DNA of 25,770 nt from Nitrospirota bacterium (GTDB taxonomy: Bacteria; UBA2233): contig WOZJ01000060.1 in the NCBI GenBank assembly GCA_011620345.1, positions 31,352 to 57,121 of the forward strand, in the 5' to 3' direction. The position numbers and the translations under genes are program-made. Shown piece by piece: positions 1-7,008 of this stretch. The notes under the pieces were generated by a model. The model was not told the origin of the DNA, searched no databases, and was given only the letters and a program-made list of their open reading frames with translations. Position 1 is the first letter of the stretch. Each line of letters opens with the position of its first letter.

Positions 1-63
1 CTACAAGCGCTGATTCCGGCGTAACGGGAGGGTAGACTGAACGAGGAATAAAGCCTCCGCGGG

Positions 64-270
64 TTAAGACTTAAGCAGCATGATCTCTGTAGATTTAATA
101 ACGGCGCTTATCTCGTCTCCCACCTTAACGCCCATCTCTTCGATCGCATCGCGGGTAATGACGGACGTAATCTTCTGACCGCCGATGTCCAAGACGACCT
201 CGCCCACGATCTGGCCGAGCTTTACTTCCGTGACCTTGCCCTTGAGCGTGTTCCTGGCGGAAAGCTTCAT
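64..270 (-). CDS. mop: Molbindin (Mop/TOBE-domain molybdate-binding protein)
   Basis: This 68-residue protein is a single TOBE/Mop domain over its whole length. The opening MKLSARNTLKGKV, the central VVLDIGGQKITSVIT and the end AVIKSTEIML match the family closely. Molbindins are small cytoplasmic proteins that oligomerise and bind molybdate or tungstate oxyanions at subunit interfaces, serving as a store or buffer for molybdenum cofactor synthesis. The ATG follows a good ribosome binding site (GGAGG, 5 nt spacing). It is the last gene of the run that begins at 6802 and lies 78 nt after the preceding gene. No molybdate transporter or cofactor gene is visible nearby, so its link to the potassium operon is positional only. 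Confidence 0.9.
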   Translation of the reverse strand: MKLSARNTLKGKVTEVKLGQIVGEVVLDIGGQKITSVITRDAIEEMGVKVGDEISAVIKSTEIMLLKS

Positions 271-348
271 GATTCCTCCACTTTTTCTTTGAATGAATGG
301 CCAAACTCCAAAAGAGCCTTTTTAGCATACAGGAGACCACTTTGCGGG

Positions 349-834
349 TCAAACGCCCTTTGTTCGCCTACGAGAGATTTTAAAACCAAGCAAGGCCGAG
401 GCCAACGATAGCCCGGCTGCCAGCGCAACCTTGGCCTGAGAAATCGGGTGGGGAGTAGGCCTTCCTTTCTGGAGCAGCTCCAGCCGGTCTGCGTGGATGT
501 CGAGCTCCCCCCCGTGTTTAGGGCAGCCCGCATGGAACACCCCCGTTACCCTGAAGGCGTCCCCTTTGAGTTCGTAGCCTCCAAGGAGGCGTATATCCTT
601 TGCGAGGCTTGTCGGAAAAAAACAGCCGATGGCTGCCGTCGTATCCAAAAAATTCACCCAGGTGCCATGCTTGGCATGGAGCCTGTCTCCGATCGCCTCC
701 GCTTCGATTGAGACCTCTTGGCCGTCGTAGCGAGCCGGATCCGCAAGGAGGGAGGCTACGTTTACCGAGACAGGCTGACCTAAAATTGGAACGGGCAGGC
801 CAAGGAGGAAAAGGGCGAATAGGACGCGTTTCAT
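349..834 (-). CDS. Exported, membrane-anchored OB-fold-like protein of unknown function
   Basis: I do not recognise a named family. The 161-residue protein starts with a clear signal peptide (MKRVLFALFLLGLPVPILG, probable cleavage near residue 19). An extracytoplasmic domain of about 100 residues follows, whose pattern (DPARYDGQEVSIEAEAIG, then FRVTGVF) looks like an OB-fold. Residues 101-114 hold a dense Cys/His motif, H101, C104, H107 and H114 around GGELDIH, and there is another Cys at 71. This suggests metal or disulfide chemistry, but that is inference. Residues about 132-151 form a C-terminal membrane helix followed by RRR. The mature domain would sit outside the inner membrane. The ATG overlaps the trkH stop as ATGA, so translation is probably coupled to trkH. 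Confidence 0.75.
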   Translation of the reverse strand: MKRVLFALFLLGLPVPILGQPVSVNVASLLADPARYDGQEVSIEAEAIGDRLHAKHGTWVNFLDTTAAIGCFFPTSLAKDIRLLGGYELKGDAFRVTGVFHAGCPKHGGELDIHADRLELLQKGRPTPHPISQAKVALAAGLSLASALLGFKISRRRTKGV

Positions 835-2360
835 GGCCTGCCGAACGAAAATATGCTGGATTTAAGCGCTCCTAAAAGGTAGCCCACGAGCACGAGCACG
901 GAGAGGAATTCCATCCTGGCAACGAAGAAGATCAAGATGAACGCGACCTTCAAGATCCAAGGCTCGGAGGCCTGCGTGATGCCTACCGAAAGCCCCGTAT
1001 TGCCCGTTGCCGAGGCAACCTCGAATATCGACAGCGAGATCGGATTGCCAAGGGCCGTAGTCAAGATAACGCCCCCTAAGAACGTTAGAATGTACAGAAG
1101 CACGATAAGCGCGCTTGAGCGGACAATGGCATCGTCCAAAACAACGTCCCGGTAAAAGTGAATTTTCTCGATCACGACAGCCCTTTCGGGCCTTAGCAGA
1201 CGCTTGAGTTCCTGGGACAGCGCCTTGAAGAGGGTGCCTACCCGGATGCCCTTGAACCCGCCAGCCGTCGAGCTGGCCGAGGCCCCAAAGAGCATCGCAA
1301 GGGAAGCGCCAAACAACGCCGTGTCTCCCCAGGTTTTCGCCATGGCCGGCGCGTAGACGGGCTGGAGCCCTGTCGTCGTCTGGGCAGAGATGAACGTGTA
1401 GGCCACTCGCCGGAATACGCCGAGCGGGCCGGCCAGCCCTCCTTCCAGCGGAATGGCCGCGATGCCGATCAGGAAGGTTAGGACAAGAACGGTCACGAAC
1501 ACGACGGTCTCGATATTCTTGAAAATTTCCTTTCGGTTGCCCGTCCAGGCGGCGTAGTGCAGGCCGAAGTTCATCGAGCCTGCGATCATGATGGGAATGG
1601 TCACGGCCTCGTACAGGAGGCTGTGGTAGTACACGATATTTTGAGAGTTCGGTGCAAACCCCCCCGTGCTCCAGGCGGACATGAAGATCCAGACGCCATG
1701 TAGCAGCGCGGGAACGGGACGGAGGCCGATCCAGAGGCCGACCAGGAACATGGCGAGCGTTCCCAAGAGCAGGTATACGAGGCTGATCTCCCAGATGGCC
1801 AACGCCGTGCCGCCGACGCTTGGAAGGAGCCTTTGATCCTTGGCCTCTCCCGCGTAGAGCTTGAAGGCGCCGGGGTTGCTCCTGGCTAGCAGCGTAAGCG
1901 CGAGCACGACCATCCCCTGGCCGCCCAGGAACGTAAGCAGGTGCCGCCACATGTTGAGCGCGTTGCTGGCATGATCGAGATCCTGGATTAACACGAGGCC
2001 CGTCGTCGTGAACCCGCTCATGACGTCGAAGCAGGCATCCAGGTACGACCCAAAATGACCGCTCAAGTAGTAGGGAAAGGCCGCAAGGAACATGCAAACG
2101 ACCCAGGAAAGCGCGCTCGCGGCGAAGCCTTCCATCCAAGAAAGCTCCCTTTGGGCGGGCCGAGTCAAAAGGATCATCGCAAGGCCGACAAAGAGCGCAA
2201 GCGCCGTTCCCGCCCAGAAGTTCACAAAGTCCGGCCATTCCTGAAAGGTTAGGGCCGTCAAGAGGGGAATGGTCATAATTAGGCCAAGCCAGAGCGTGAC
2301 CCAGCCCGCATAGTAGACAACGGCGCTACTTTTTGCTTGACCTACAGGCCCGTTGGCCAT
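831..2360 (-). CDS. trkH: Trk/Ktr potassium uptake system, membrane pore subunit TrkH
   Basis: This 509-residue polytopic protein forms the K+ pathway of a Trk-type uptake system in the inner membrane. Four repeated pore segments are visible, each with its selectivity-filter glycine: SGFTTTG (about 115-121), SAWSTGG (228-234), SAQTTTG (325-331) and ASATGNTG (449-456). A conserved Lys/Arg-containing stretch, which in this family lies near the cytoplasmic gate, ends the last membrane segments. Length is typical of TrkH (about 480-510). The ATG at 2360 sits within the last codons of the small upstream membrane ORF and follows a GAGGGGGG purine run. Two TrkA-type regulatory subunits are encoded just upstream, so the transporter is complete. 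TrkH is expected to bind the TrkA ring on its cytoplasmic face. Confidence 0.96.
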   Translation of the reverse strand: MANGPVGQAKSSAVVYYAGWVTLWLGLIMTIPLLTALTFQEWPDFVNFWAGTALALFVGLAMILLTRPAQRELSWMEGFAASALSWVVCMFLAAFPYYLSGHFGSYLDACFDVMSGFTTTGLVLIQDLDHASNALNMWRHLLTFLGGQGMVVLALTLLARSNPGAFKLYAGEAKDQRLLPSVGGTALAIWEISLVYLLLGTLAMFLVGLWIGLRPVPALLHGVWIFMSAWSTGGFAPNSQNIVYYHSLLYEAVTIPIMIAGSMNFGLHYAAWTGNRKEIFKNIETVVFVTVLVLTFLIGIAAIPLEGGLAGPLGVFRRVAYTFISAQTTTGLQPVYAPAMAKTWGDTALFGASLAMLFGASASSTAGGFKGIRVGTLFKALSQELKRLLRPERAVVIEKIHFYRDVVLDDAIVRSSALIVLLYILTFLGGVILTTALGNPISLSIFEVASATGNTGLSVGITQASEPWILKVAFILIFFVARMEFLSVLVLVGYLLGALKSSIFSFGRP

Positions 2361-2536
2361 ACCCCCCTCAGCATGATCACGACGCTTCCCAATAAGAAGA
2401 GCAGCAAAGCGAGCAGTAGCGAAAAAAGAACCTCCGAGAGGATGCCAAGCGCGATTTTCGCCCCTCCGACGCCTTGCCAGCGGCCTCGGAAGGTCCTTTG
2501 AAGCCAGCCCCTAGCGGGCTTTCTTGCCGAAGGCAT
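2342..2536 (-). CDS. Small single-pass membrane protein between trkA and trkH
   Basis: A 64-residue reading frame starting at the ATG whose first codons overlap the end of trkA by 26 nt. Its stop overlaps the trkH start by 19 nt. A longer version from 2569 (75 residues) is open too but overlaps trkA by 59 nt. The N-terminal part is strongly basic (RKPAR, QRTFRGRW). It is followed by one long hydrophobic helix at about residues 28-53 (LGILSEVLFSLLLALLLFLLGSVVIML). By the positive-inside rule the basic end should be cytoplasmic. I recognise no family. Without it there would be an unusual gap of about 150 nt in an otherwise gapless operon, which supports it being real. It could be a small accessory subunit of the Trk complex; that is inference. 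Confidence 0.6.
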   Translation of the reverse strand: MPSARKPARGWLQRTFRGRWQGVGGAKIALGILSEVLFSLLLALLLFLLGSVVIMLRGVWPTGL

Positions 2537-3182
2537 CTTCGAGCTTTCCTTTGGCCTCTGGCTTGGCAAGAAGTAGGAGCGTATCCGAGGGCTCCAGCTT
2601 AGTGTCCCCCCTCGGCAGGATGGCTTGGCCGCCCCTCAAGACCATGGCGACAATGCTGGCCTTGGGCAGGTGCTTGGAGAGAGTTTCGATGGTTTTGCCA
2701 GCCAGCGAGGAGTCCGGTTCGAGCTCGACCTCGATCATCTCCATCCCAACTTCTTCCAAGCGAAGGAGGCTTTTGAGGCGGCTAAAGCCGATCTCGCGCT
2801 CAATTAGGCTTGCGATGATCGAGGTCGAAGAGACCGCCTCGTCCAGCCCCAAGAGCTTGAATATTTTTTCGTTTTCTGGGTTGTTGACCCGCGCGATCAC
2901 TTTTTTGATGCCGAACTTGAGCTTGGCTATCTGACAGACCAGAAGGTTCTCCTCGTCCAGGCCGGTGACTGCGGCCAGCACGTCGGCCTCGTCCGCCCTG
3001 GCATCCGCAAGCGTATGAGGGTGGGCGCTGTCCCCAAGGATAACTTCGATGTCGAGCTTTTCCGCGACCCGGCGCGCGTGTGCCTCGTCGCGCTCGATTA
3101 CGATCACCTCGTGCCCCGCGCGCTTGAGTTCGCGGGCCAAATAGTAGCCGACCTTTCCACCGCCGACGACGATCGAGCGCAT
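2511..3182 (-). CDS. trkA: TrkA-family potassium uptake regulator (second copy)
   Basis: A single-module TrkA of 223 residues with an RCK_N Rossmann domain (about 1-120) and an RCK_C domain (about 135-215). The nucleotide-binding loop GGGKVG lies at residues 7-12 and an acidic residue, E30, ends the second beta strand, as expected for NAD(H) or adenine nucleotide binding. TrkA subunits assemble as a cytoplasmic ring that gates TrkH in response to nucleotides. E. coli TrkA has two such modules in one chain; here they are separate genes. The ATG follows the stop codon of the upstream trkA with no gap, and the ribosome binding site AGGAGG lies inside the last codons of that gene. Translational coupling is therefore likely. 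Confidence 0.93.
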   Translation of the reverse strand: MRSIVVGGGKVGYYLARELKRAGHEVIVIERDEAHARRVAEKLDIEVILGDSAHPHTLADARADEADVLAAVTGLDEENLLVCQIAKLKFGIKKVIARVNNPENEKIFKLLGLDEAVSSTSIIASLIEREIGFSRLKSLLRLEEVGMEMIEVELEPDSSLAGKTIETLSKHLPKASIVAMVLRGGQAILPRGDTKLEPSDTLLLLAKPEAKGKLEDAFGKKAR

Positions 3183-3845
3183 TTAGAACTCCTCCTGGGC
3201 GATCCCAAAGATTTCCGGGATGGCGTCCTTTAGGTCGACACGTACGAGGCAGTAGAGCGTGTCGCCTTCTTGGAGCGCGTCGGAGGCGCGGGCAAGAATC
3301 GCCCTTCCTTGACGAAGGAGGGCGGCGATATGGAACTTGCCCTTGAGCTCGAACTCCTCGATACGCCTGCCAGAAAGGCTCTTGGGAGCGTTCAGGCTGA
3401 TGAGCTCGATTTCTCCCGCGCCAAGCGAGAGCAGCCGAAGCACGCCGCCTAGCCTTAGGGCATAGCGGGCCTGCACCACGCCGATGTCCGTCAGGCAAAG
3501 CGCCTCTATGCCCTTTGCCTGGGCGATCTCGATACGCGAGTGGTCGTAAAGCCTGGCCATCACACGCTCGACGCCGAACACGGACTTGGCGATCTGGGCG
3601 GCCATCAGGTTGACCGAGTCCGAAGAGGTGAGTGCAAGGAGCGCATCGGCCCGTTCGATTCCGGCCTCTCGCAGTATCTCTTCGTCGATCCCGTTGCCCC
3701 TTTGGGTCATGCCGTTGAACCCGGCTGGTAGCAGCCGAAAGCTCAGCTCGTTGCGGTCGATCACGACCACGTCGTGGCCGTCCTGGGAGAGCGTATCGGC
3801 CATCTCGCTCCCAAAAGCCCCGCAGCCGACGATCAGGATGTACAC
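3183..3845 (-). CDS. trkA: TrkA-family potassium uptake regulator (first copy)
   Basis: A 220-residue RCK protein with the Rossmann motif GCGAFG at residues 7-12 and D30 at the end of the second strand, followed by an RCK_C domain with the usual SLSGRRIEEF-type core. It is distinct in sequence from the neighbouring TrkA (GGGKVG, E30), so the two are old paralogues rather than a recent duplication. They probably form a mixed ring that gates TrkH. The start codon is GTG, with AGAGGA about 9 nt upstream that also lies next to the stop of the response-regulator gene 12 nt away. This spacing supports co-transcription with the two-component genes. Confidence 0.92.
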   Translation of the reverse strand: MYILIVGCGAFGSEMADTLSQDGHDVVVIDRNELSFRLLPAGFNGMTQRGNGIDEEILREAGIERADALLALTSSDSVNLMAAQIAKSVFGVERVMARLYDHSRIEIAQAKGIEALCLTDIGVVQARYALRLGGVLRLLSLGAGEIELISLNAPKSLSGRRIEEFELKGKFHIAALLRQGRAILARASDALQEGDTLYCLVRVDLKDAIPEIFGIAQEEF

Positions 3846-3857
3846 CGGCTATTTCCT

Positions 3858-4571
3858 CTAGGCGTTTTCTGACGGCTCACTCTCGAGCTTGAAGTCATGG
3901 CCTCTTCTGGCCCGTTCGAGCGTCCGGTTAAGGTTAAACTGTGCGGGCTCGTAGGATTCATCCAAGGCAAGCGCTGCCTCGTACATCCGCTGGGCCTCGG
4001 CAATATCGCCTGCAAGCTCGAACACGACGCCCAAAAGGTTGAACGGCTCGGCCCGCGTAGGATCGAGCGCACAGGCTCGTTTCAAGTATTCTGGGGCCTT
4101 TGTCCAGTCGTGCTGCGTGATGGCATTCTTGGCCATTCCCAGGGACTCTTCGAAGGTGTCCACCTTTTCAGCGGGCTTTGCAACGAGCCTGCTCCTGGTC
4201 AGCACGGATTTTACGATAGCGCGGATCTCCTCCGGCGTAAAGGGCTTTTGTAGGTAATCGACCGCGCCCAGTCGCACCGCCGAGGCTGCCGTCTCGACCG
4301 TGGCGAAGGCCGTCATGACGATGACGGGTTGGCCAGGCTTGCGCTTTTTGACCCTTCTTAGCGCCTCCATCCCGTCGAGGCCGGGCATCTTGAGGTCCAA
4401 AAGGACAAGATCGAATACCCCATCGGAAAACTTCTTTAGCGCGTGCTCGCCGTCCACGGCGGTCACGACTTCGTAGCCCTCCACCCCAAGCGCCTGGTCG
4501 ACCAGCAGGCGGATGTTGGGCTCATCGTCCGCCACGAGAATCCTGGGCTTGCGCGGGTCTAAACTGGCCAT
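3858..4571 (-). CDS. Response regulator fused to a TPR-repeat domain
   Basis: A 237-residue two-domain protein. Residues 9-125 are a CheY-like receiver with every key residue visible: acidic pair D15/D16, phospho-acceptor D59 (LVLLDL), T87 and K109 (YLQKPF). Residues about 140-220 look like two to three tetratricopeptide repeats (WTKAPEYLKRACALDP, then AEPFNLLGVVFELAGD and AEAQRMYEAALALDE), which usually bind proteins. There is no DNA-binding or enzymatic output domain, so phosphorylation probably changes a protein-protein contact. The ATG follows GGAGG with suitable spacing and the gene starts 12 nt after the upstream regulator. It lies directly before trkA. The partner of the TPR region is unknown. 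Confidence 0.9.
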   Translation of the reverse strand: MASLDPRKPRILVADDEPNIRLLVDQALGVEGYEVVTAVDGEHALKKFSDGVFDLVLLDLKMPGLDGMEALRRVKKRKPGQPVIVMTAFATVETAASAVRLGAVDYLQKPFTPEEIRAIVKSVLTRSRLVAKPAEKVDTFEESLGMAKNAITQHDWTKAPEYLKRACALDPTRAEPFNLLGVVFELAGDIAEAQRMYEAALALDESYEPAQFNLNRTLERARRGHDFKLESEPSENA

Positions 4572-4583
4572 GGCATTCCTCCT

Positions 4584-4946
4584 TCAGCCGGTGTTCAGCG
4601 TTGCATTGACCGCATCGAGGAGTTCCTTGGGCTCGAAAGGCTTTATGAGCACGTGCTCGGCCCCCTCGAGTCCTTCAATGTTCGGGTTGGCTGAAATCAT
4701 GATGATCTTGACCTGGCAGGTCCTGGGGTCTTCCTTGAGCGCCTTGGCGACCAGGGTTCCGCTGACCTTTGGGATGACCATGTCGAGAAGAACGAGGTCC
4801 GGCCTTAGCTTGTGAGCCAAAAGGAGCGCTTCGAGCCCGTCGTGTGCGGTGTTGACCAGAAAGCCTTGCTTTTTCAGACACAACGAAATGGCAAGCGCCG
4901 TGTTTTGGTCGTCCTCGACGACGAGAACGGTTGTAGGCTTTTTCAT
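4584..4946 (-). CDS. Single-domain response regulator (CheY-like receiver)
   Basis: A 120-residue stand-alone receiver. The phosphorylation machinery is intact: E11/D12/D13 near the N-terminus, D55 in LVLLDM, S85 in the T/S switch position and K102 in IKPF. No output domain is present, as in CheY, Spo0F or DivK types, so it acts by binding a partner or as a phosphotransfer intermediate. Its start overlaps the histidine kinase stop in a TAATG arrangement, so the kinase is its likely phosphodonor. The neighbouring receiver-TPR protein could be a second target or the next step of a relay. Confidence 0.92.
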   Translation of the reverse strand: MKKPTTVLVVEDDQNTALAISLCLKKQGFLVNTAHDGLEALLLAHKLRPDLVLLDMVIPKVSGTLVAKALKEDPRTCQVKIIMISANPNIEGLEGAEHVLIKPFEPKELLDAVNATLNTG

Positions 4947-6802
4947 TATCGCCCCTCAAGTGGAGCACTTTTTGGGACGGTGAAGAAAAACGTGGAGCCT
5001 GAACCGGATACGCTCTCGACCCAGATTCTGCCGCCGTGGGCCTCGACCACATCTCGCGCGATCGCAAGCCCGATCCCAAGCGCCCCCGATGGCCCTGAGC
5101 CCTCAATCTGGCTGAAGCGGTGGAAGATGGCCTCCTGCTGCTCTTTTGGGATACCGACCCCTGTATCCTGCACCCAAAACGCTACAAAGGCGCCCTGGTC
5201 TTTCAACCCAATCCGGATTGTCCCTCCTTCTTGCGTGTAGCGCAGCGCGTTCCCTATAAGGTTGGAGAACACCCACAAGATTTTTGGGTCAGCCCATACC
5301 CATAAGGGGCTGGGGGGAGGCTCCAAGACAAGGCTTACCCCCCTTTCCTTGGCCTGGGCCGCGAACAAGCGCTCTGCTTGCTGAAGCAAAGAAGCGGCGT
5401 TCTCGCTTGCGAAGCGCATCGGGATCTTGCCCACCTCGATCCTGGAGAGGTCGATCAGGTCTGCAACGATACGCCTCAATCTTAAGGCATCCTCGCGAAC
5501 GGCCACAACGAGGCGCTTTTCCGTGGAACCCTCCGGGATGAGCTCGCTTTCAGCCAGAAGTCCGGCGCCCATCAAGATGGATGTCAACGGGGTCCTTAAC
5601 TCGTGCGAGGCGCTTTGGAAGAACTCTGTCTTGAGCTGGTCGAGCTCTTTGAGTTTTGTGATGTCGCTGAAGATCAAAACGGCCTTGCTCGGTTCGTTAG
5701 GCTCCTGCTGGAGCCGACTGATTCTTAGCAAAAAATGCTTGGACGTGCCCATAGGGCAGCTAAGGCGCATCGTCCTTTCAAAATGGGGTTCGTTGGCCGC
5801 GTAAGGGCTTTGCTCGTTGCCGAGCGCTTCTTTAAGCAAGGCGTAAGGCTCTTCGGCCTTCAGCTCGAGCAGGTGCTTTCCTTGGATGGCATGCACTGTA
5901 AGCCCCCAGATGTCTGCCGCCGCCTTGTTGGCGAGCGTGATGGTGCCCGAAGCGTCCGCAACCAAGATGCCGTCCCGGATACCCTCGAGCACCTGCTCCA
6001 AGCGTTTTTGCCCCAGAAGGAGGCGCTCGGTGTTCTTGTGCTCCCGGCTCTCGAGGGCCTCTATGAGCCCGTTGAAGGCGCATGCAAGCTGCCCGACCTC
6101 ATCGGCCGATTTGACCGGGATCTTTCCGGTATGGCCGCCGTCCGCCAGGTCTTTCAAGGAACGCTCCAGCCTTTGAAGGCTTGAAAAAACCCTGCGACCC
6201 CAGGCCATCATGAGCCCTAAAGATGCCGCATTACCGACTAAAAAGACGAATACGACGAACAAGGCTAGGTTTCTAGAGCGGGCCCTTAGCGTGATACGGG
6301 TACGCTCGGTCTGTCTTTGGATCAACGCCTGGAGGTCGTTGCCCGCTTGCCTTGCCGCCATGAAGGCGGGGTACATCTTGGAGAGGTAGAACTCGGTGCG
6401 CGGTGTTGTGGAGCCCTCGAGGGCAAGCCCGCCTAGCTTGAAGAAGCCCTCGGAGTAAGCCTGAGATTTCATGCCGAGCACGTCAAGCAGCCCGGTCTCG
6501 CTCGCGAGCATCGCGCTTTCCTTGGCCTTTGCATACCAACCAAGGAACTCTTGCTGGCTTTTTAAGAACAGCCGGGTTCCGAGCTCTTGCTTGCCAAGAA
6601 GGTACAAAAGGGCGGCGCTGTCCTGCCGCTCGAGCGCGGCCACCATCTTTTCTGCGGCGTTGCTGACCTTGGCGTTGCGCGTCAAGAGCCGCTCTGTCGT
6701 CCTCTGGAGTGTCTGGATGCCACAAAGCCCGGAAAGCCCGACAACGGCCGAGACGAGTCCCATCAAGGTGCAGCCAAGCGCAAGGCGTACTTTCAGGCTC
6801 AC
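4946..6802 (-). CDS. Membrane sensor histidine kinase (4-helix sensor, HAMP, PAS, HisKA, HATPase)
   Basis: A 618-residue inner-membrane kinase. Order: membrane helix 1 at about 5-27; a helical extracytoplasmic region to about 178 resembling the four-helix-bundle sensors of chemoreceptors; membrane helix 2 at about 179-200; HAMP (about 200-252); PAS (about 265-385); HisKA with phospho-acceptor H400 (SASHELRTPL); and an ATPase domain with N box N514/N518, G1 box DTGVGIP (546-552) and G2 box ALGIGLA (574-580). All catalytic motifs are intact. The start is GTG at 6802 with only a weak ribosome binding site, so the exact N-terminus is slightly uncertain. It heads the operon with two regulators and trk genes. 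The signal is not deducible; links to K+ or osmotic state are inference from position. Confidence 0.94.
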   Translation of the reverse strand: MSLKVRLALGCTLMGLVSAVVGLSGLCGIQTLQRTTERLLTRNAKVSNAAEKMVAALERQDSAALLYLLGKQELGTRLFLKSQQEFLGWYAKAKESAMLASETGLLDVLGMKSQAYSEGFFKLGGLALEGSTTPRTEFYLSKMYPAFMAARQAGNDLQALIQRQTERTRITLRARSRNLALFVVFVFLVGNAASLGLMMAWGRRVFSSLQRLERSLKDLADGGHTGKIPVKSADEVGQLACAFNGLIEALESREHKNTERLLLGQKRLEQVLEGIRDGILVADASGTITLANKAAADIWGLTVHAIQGKHLLELKAEEPYALLKEALGNEQSPYAANEPHFERTMRLSCPMGTSKHFLLRISRLQQEPNEPSKAVLIFSDITKLKELDQLKTEFFQSASHELRTPLTSILMGAGLLAESELIPEGSTEKRLVVAVREDALRLRRIVADLIDLSRIEVGKIPMRFASENAASLLQQAERLFAAQAKERGVSLVLEPPPSPLWVWADPKILWVFSNLIGNALRYTQEGGTIRIGLKDQGAFVAFWVQDTGVGIPKEQQEAIFHRFSQIEGSGPSGALGIGLAIARDVVEAHGGRIWVESVSGSGSTFFFTVPKSAPLEGR

Positions 6803-6841
6803 GAGAGGATAGGGTCTTTTTGGTCGAGCTCAAGAAGCGCC

Positions 6842-6859
6842 CGAAACGACAGAGTTTCG
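6842..6859 (-). repeat. Short inverted repeat in the histidine kinase leader
   Basis: CGAAAC and GTTTCG (6842-6847 and 6854-6859) form a perfect 6-bp stem with a 6-nt loop, about 40 nt upstream of the histidine kinase GTG. If transcription starts near 6941 the hairpin would be in the 5' leader. It has no U-tract, so it is not a canonical terminator. It may be a regulator site or chance. Confidence 0.3.
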
Positions 6860-6922
6860 CGTCTTGCCGCCGCTTTTCTATAAAGAGGGGTATGCCTTGG
6901 ATGACGTATTTTTGTGCAGGGC

Positions 6923-6952
6923 TTGAGAGTGTGGAACATCAAGAAGTATTAT
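6923..6952 (+). promoter_or_regulatory. Sigma70-type promoter for cmoA-bioD
   Basis: TTGAGA (6923-6928) and TATTAT (6947-6952) each match the -35/-10 consensus at five of six positions with an 18-nt spacer. Transcription would begin near 6959, about 50 nt before the cmoA ATG. This is the only good promoter match I found upstream of that operon. Confidence 0.55.
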
Positions 6953-6974
6953 AACGTCTTAGGTTTGAAAACAA
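6948..6974 (-). promoter_or_regulatory. Possible divergent promoter for the histidine kinase-trk operon
   Basis: The minus strand carries a perfect TATAAT at 6948-6953, overlapping the plus-strand -10. The best -35 partner is TTGTTT at 6969-6974 with a short 15-nt spacer, so the -35 is weak. Transcription would begin near 6941 and give a leader of about 140 nt. Confidence 0.35.
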
Positions 6975-7008
6975 GAGGATTGGTCCGGAATCCAAGAGGG
7001 CGGCGGGT

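Noticed and set aside
1-63. A plus-strand frame at the window edge that ends in TAA at 22-24 (LQALIPA), possibly the tail of a gene.
   Set aside because: Seven codons are too few to support a gene; no terminator or motif is visible in 1-63 either.
862-2238. A 458-codon minus-strand frame.
   Set aside because: It lies entirely inside trkH in another frame and encodes an Arg/Pro/Gly-rich, non-membrane product typical of a shadow frame.
2800-3498. A 232-codon minus-strand frame spanning the two trkA genes.
   Set aside because: Out of frame with two well-supported genes and of shadow-like composition.
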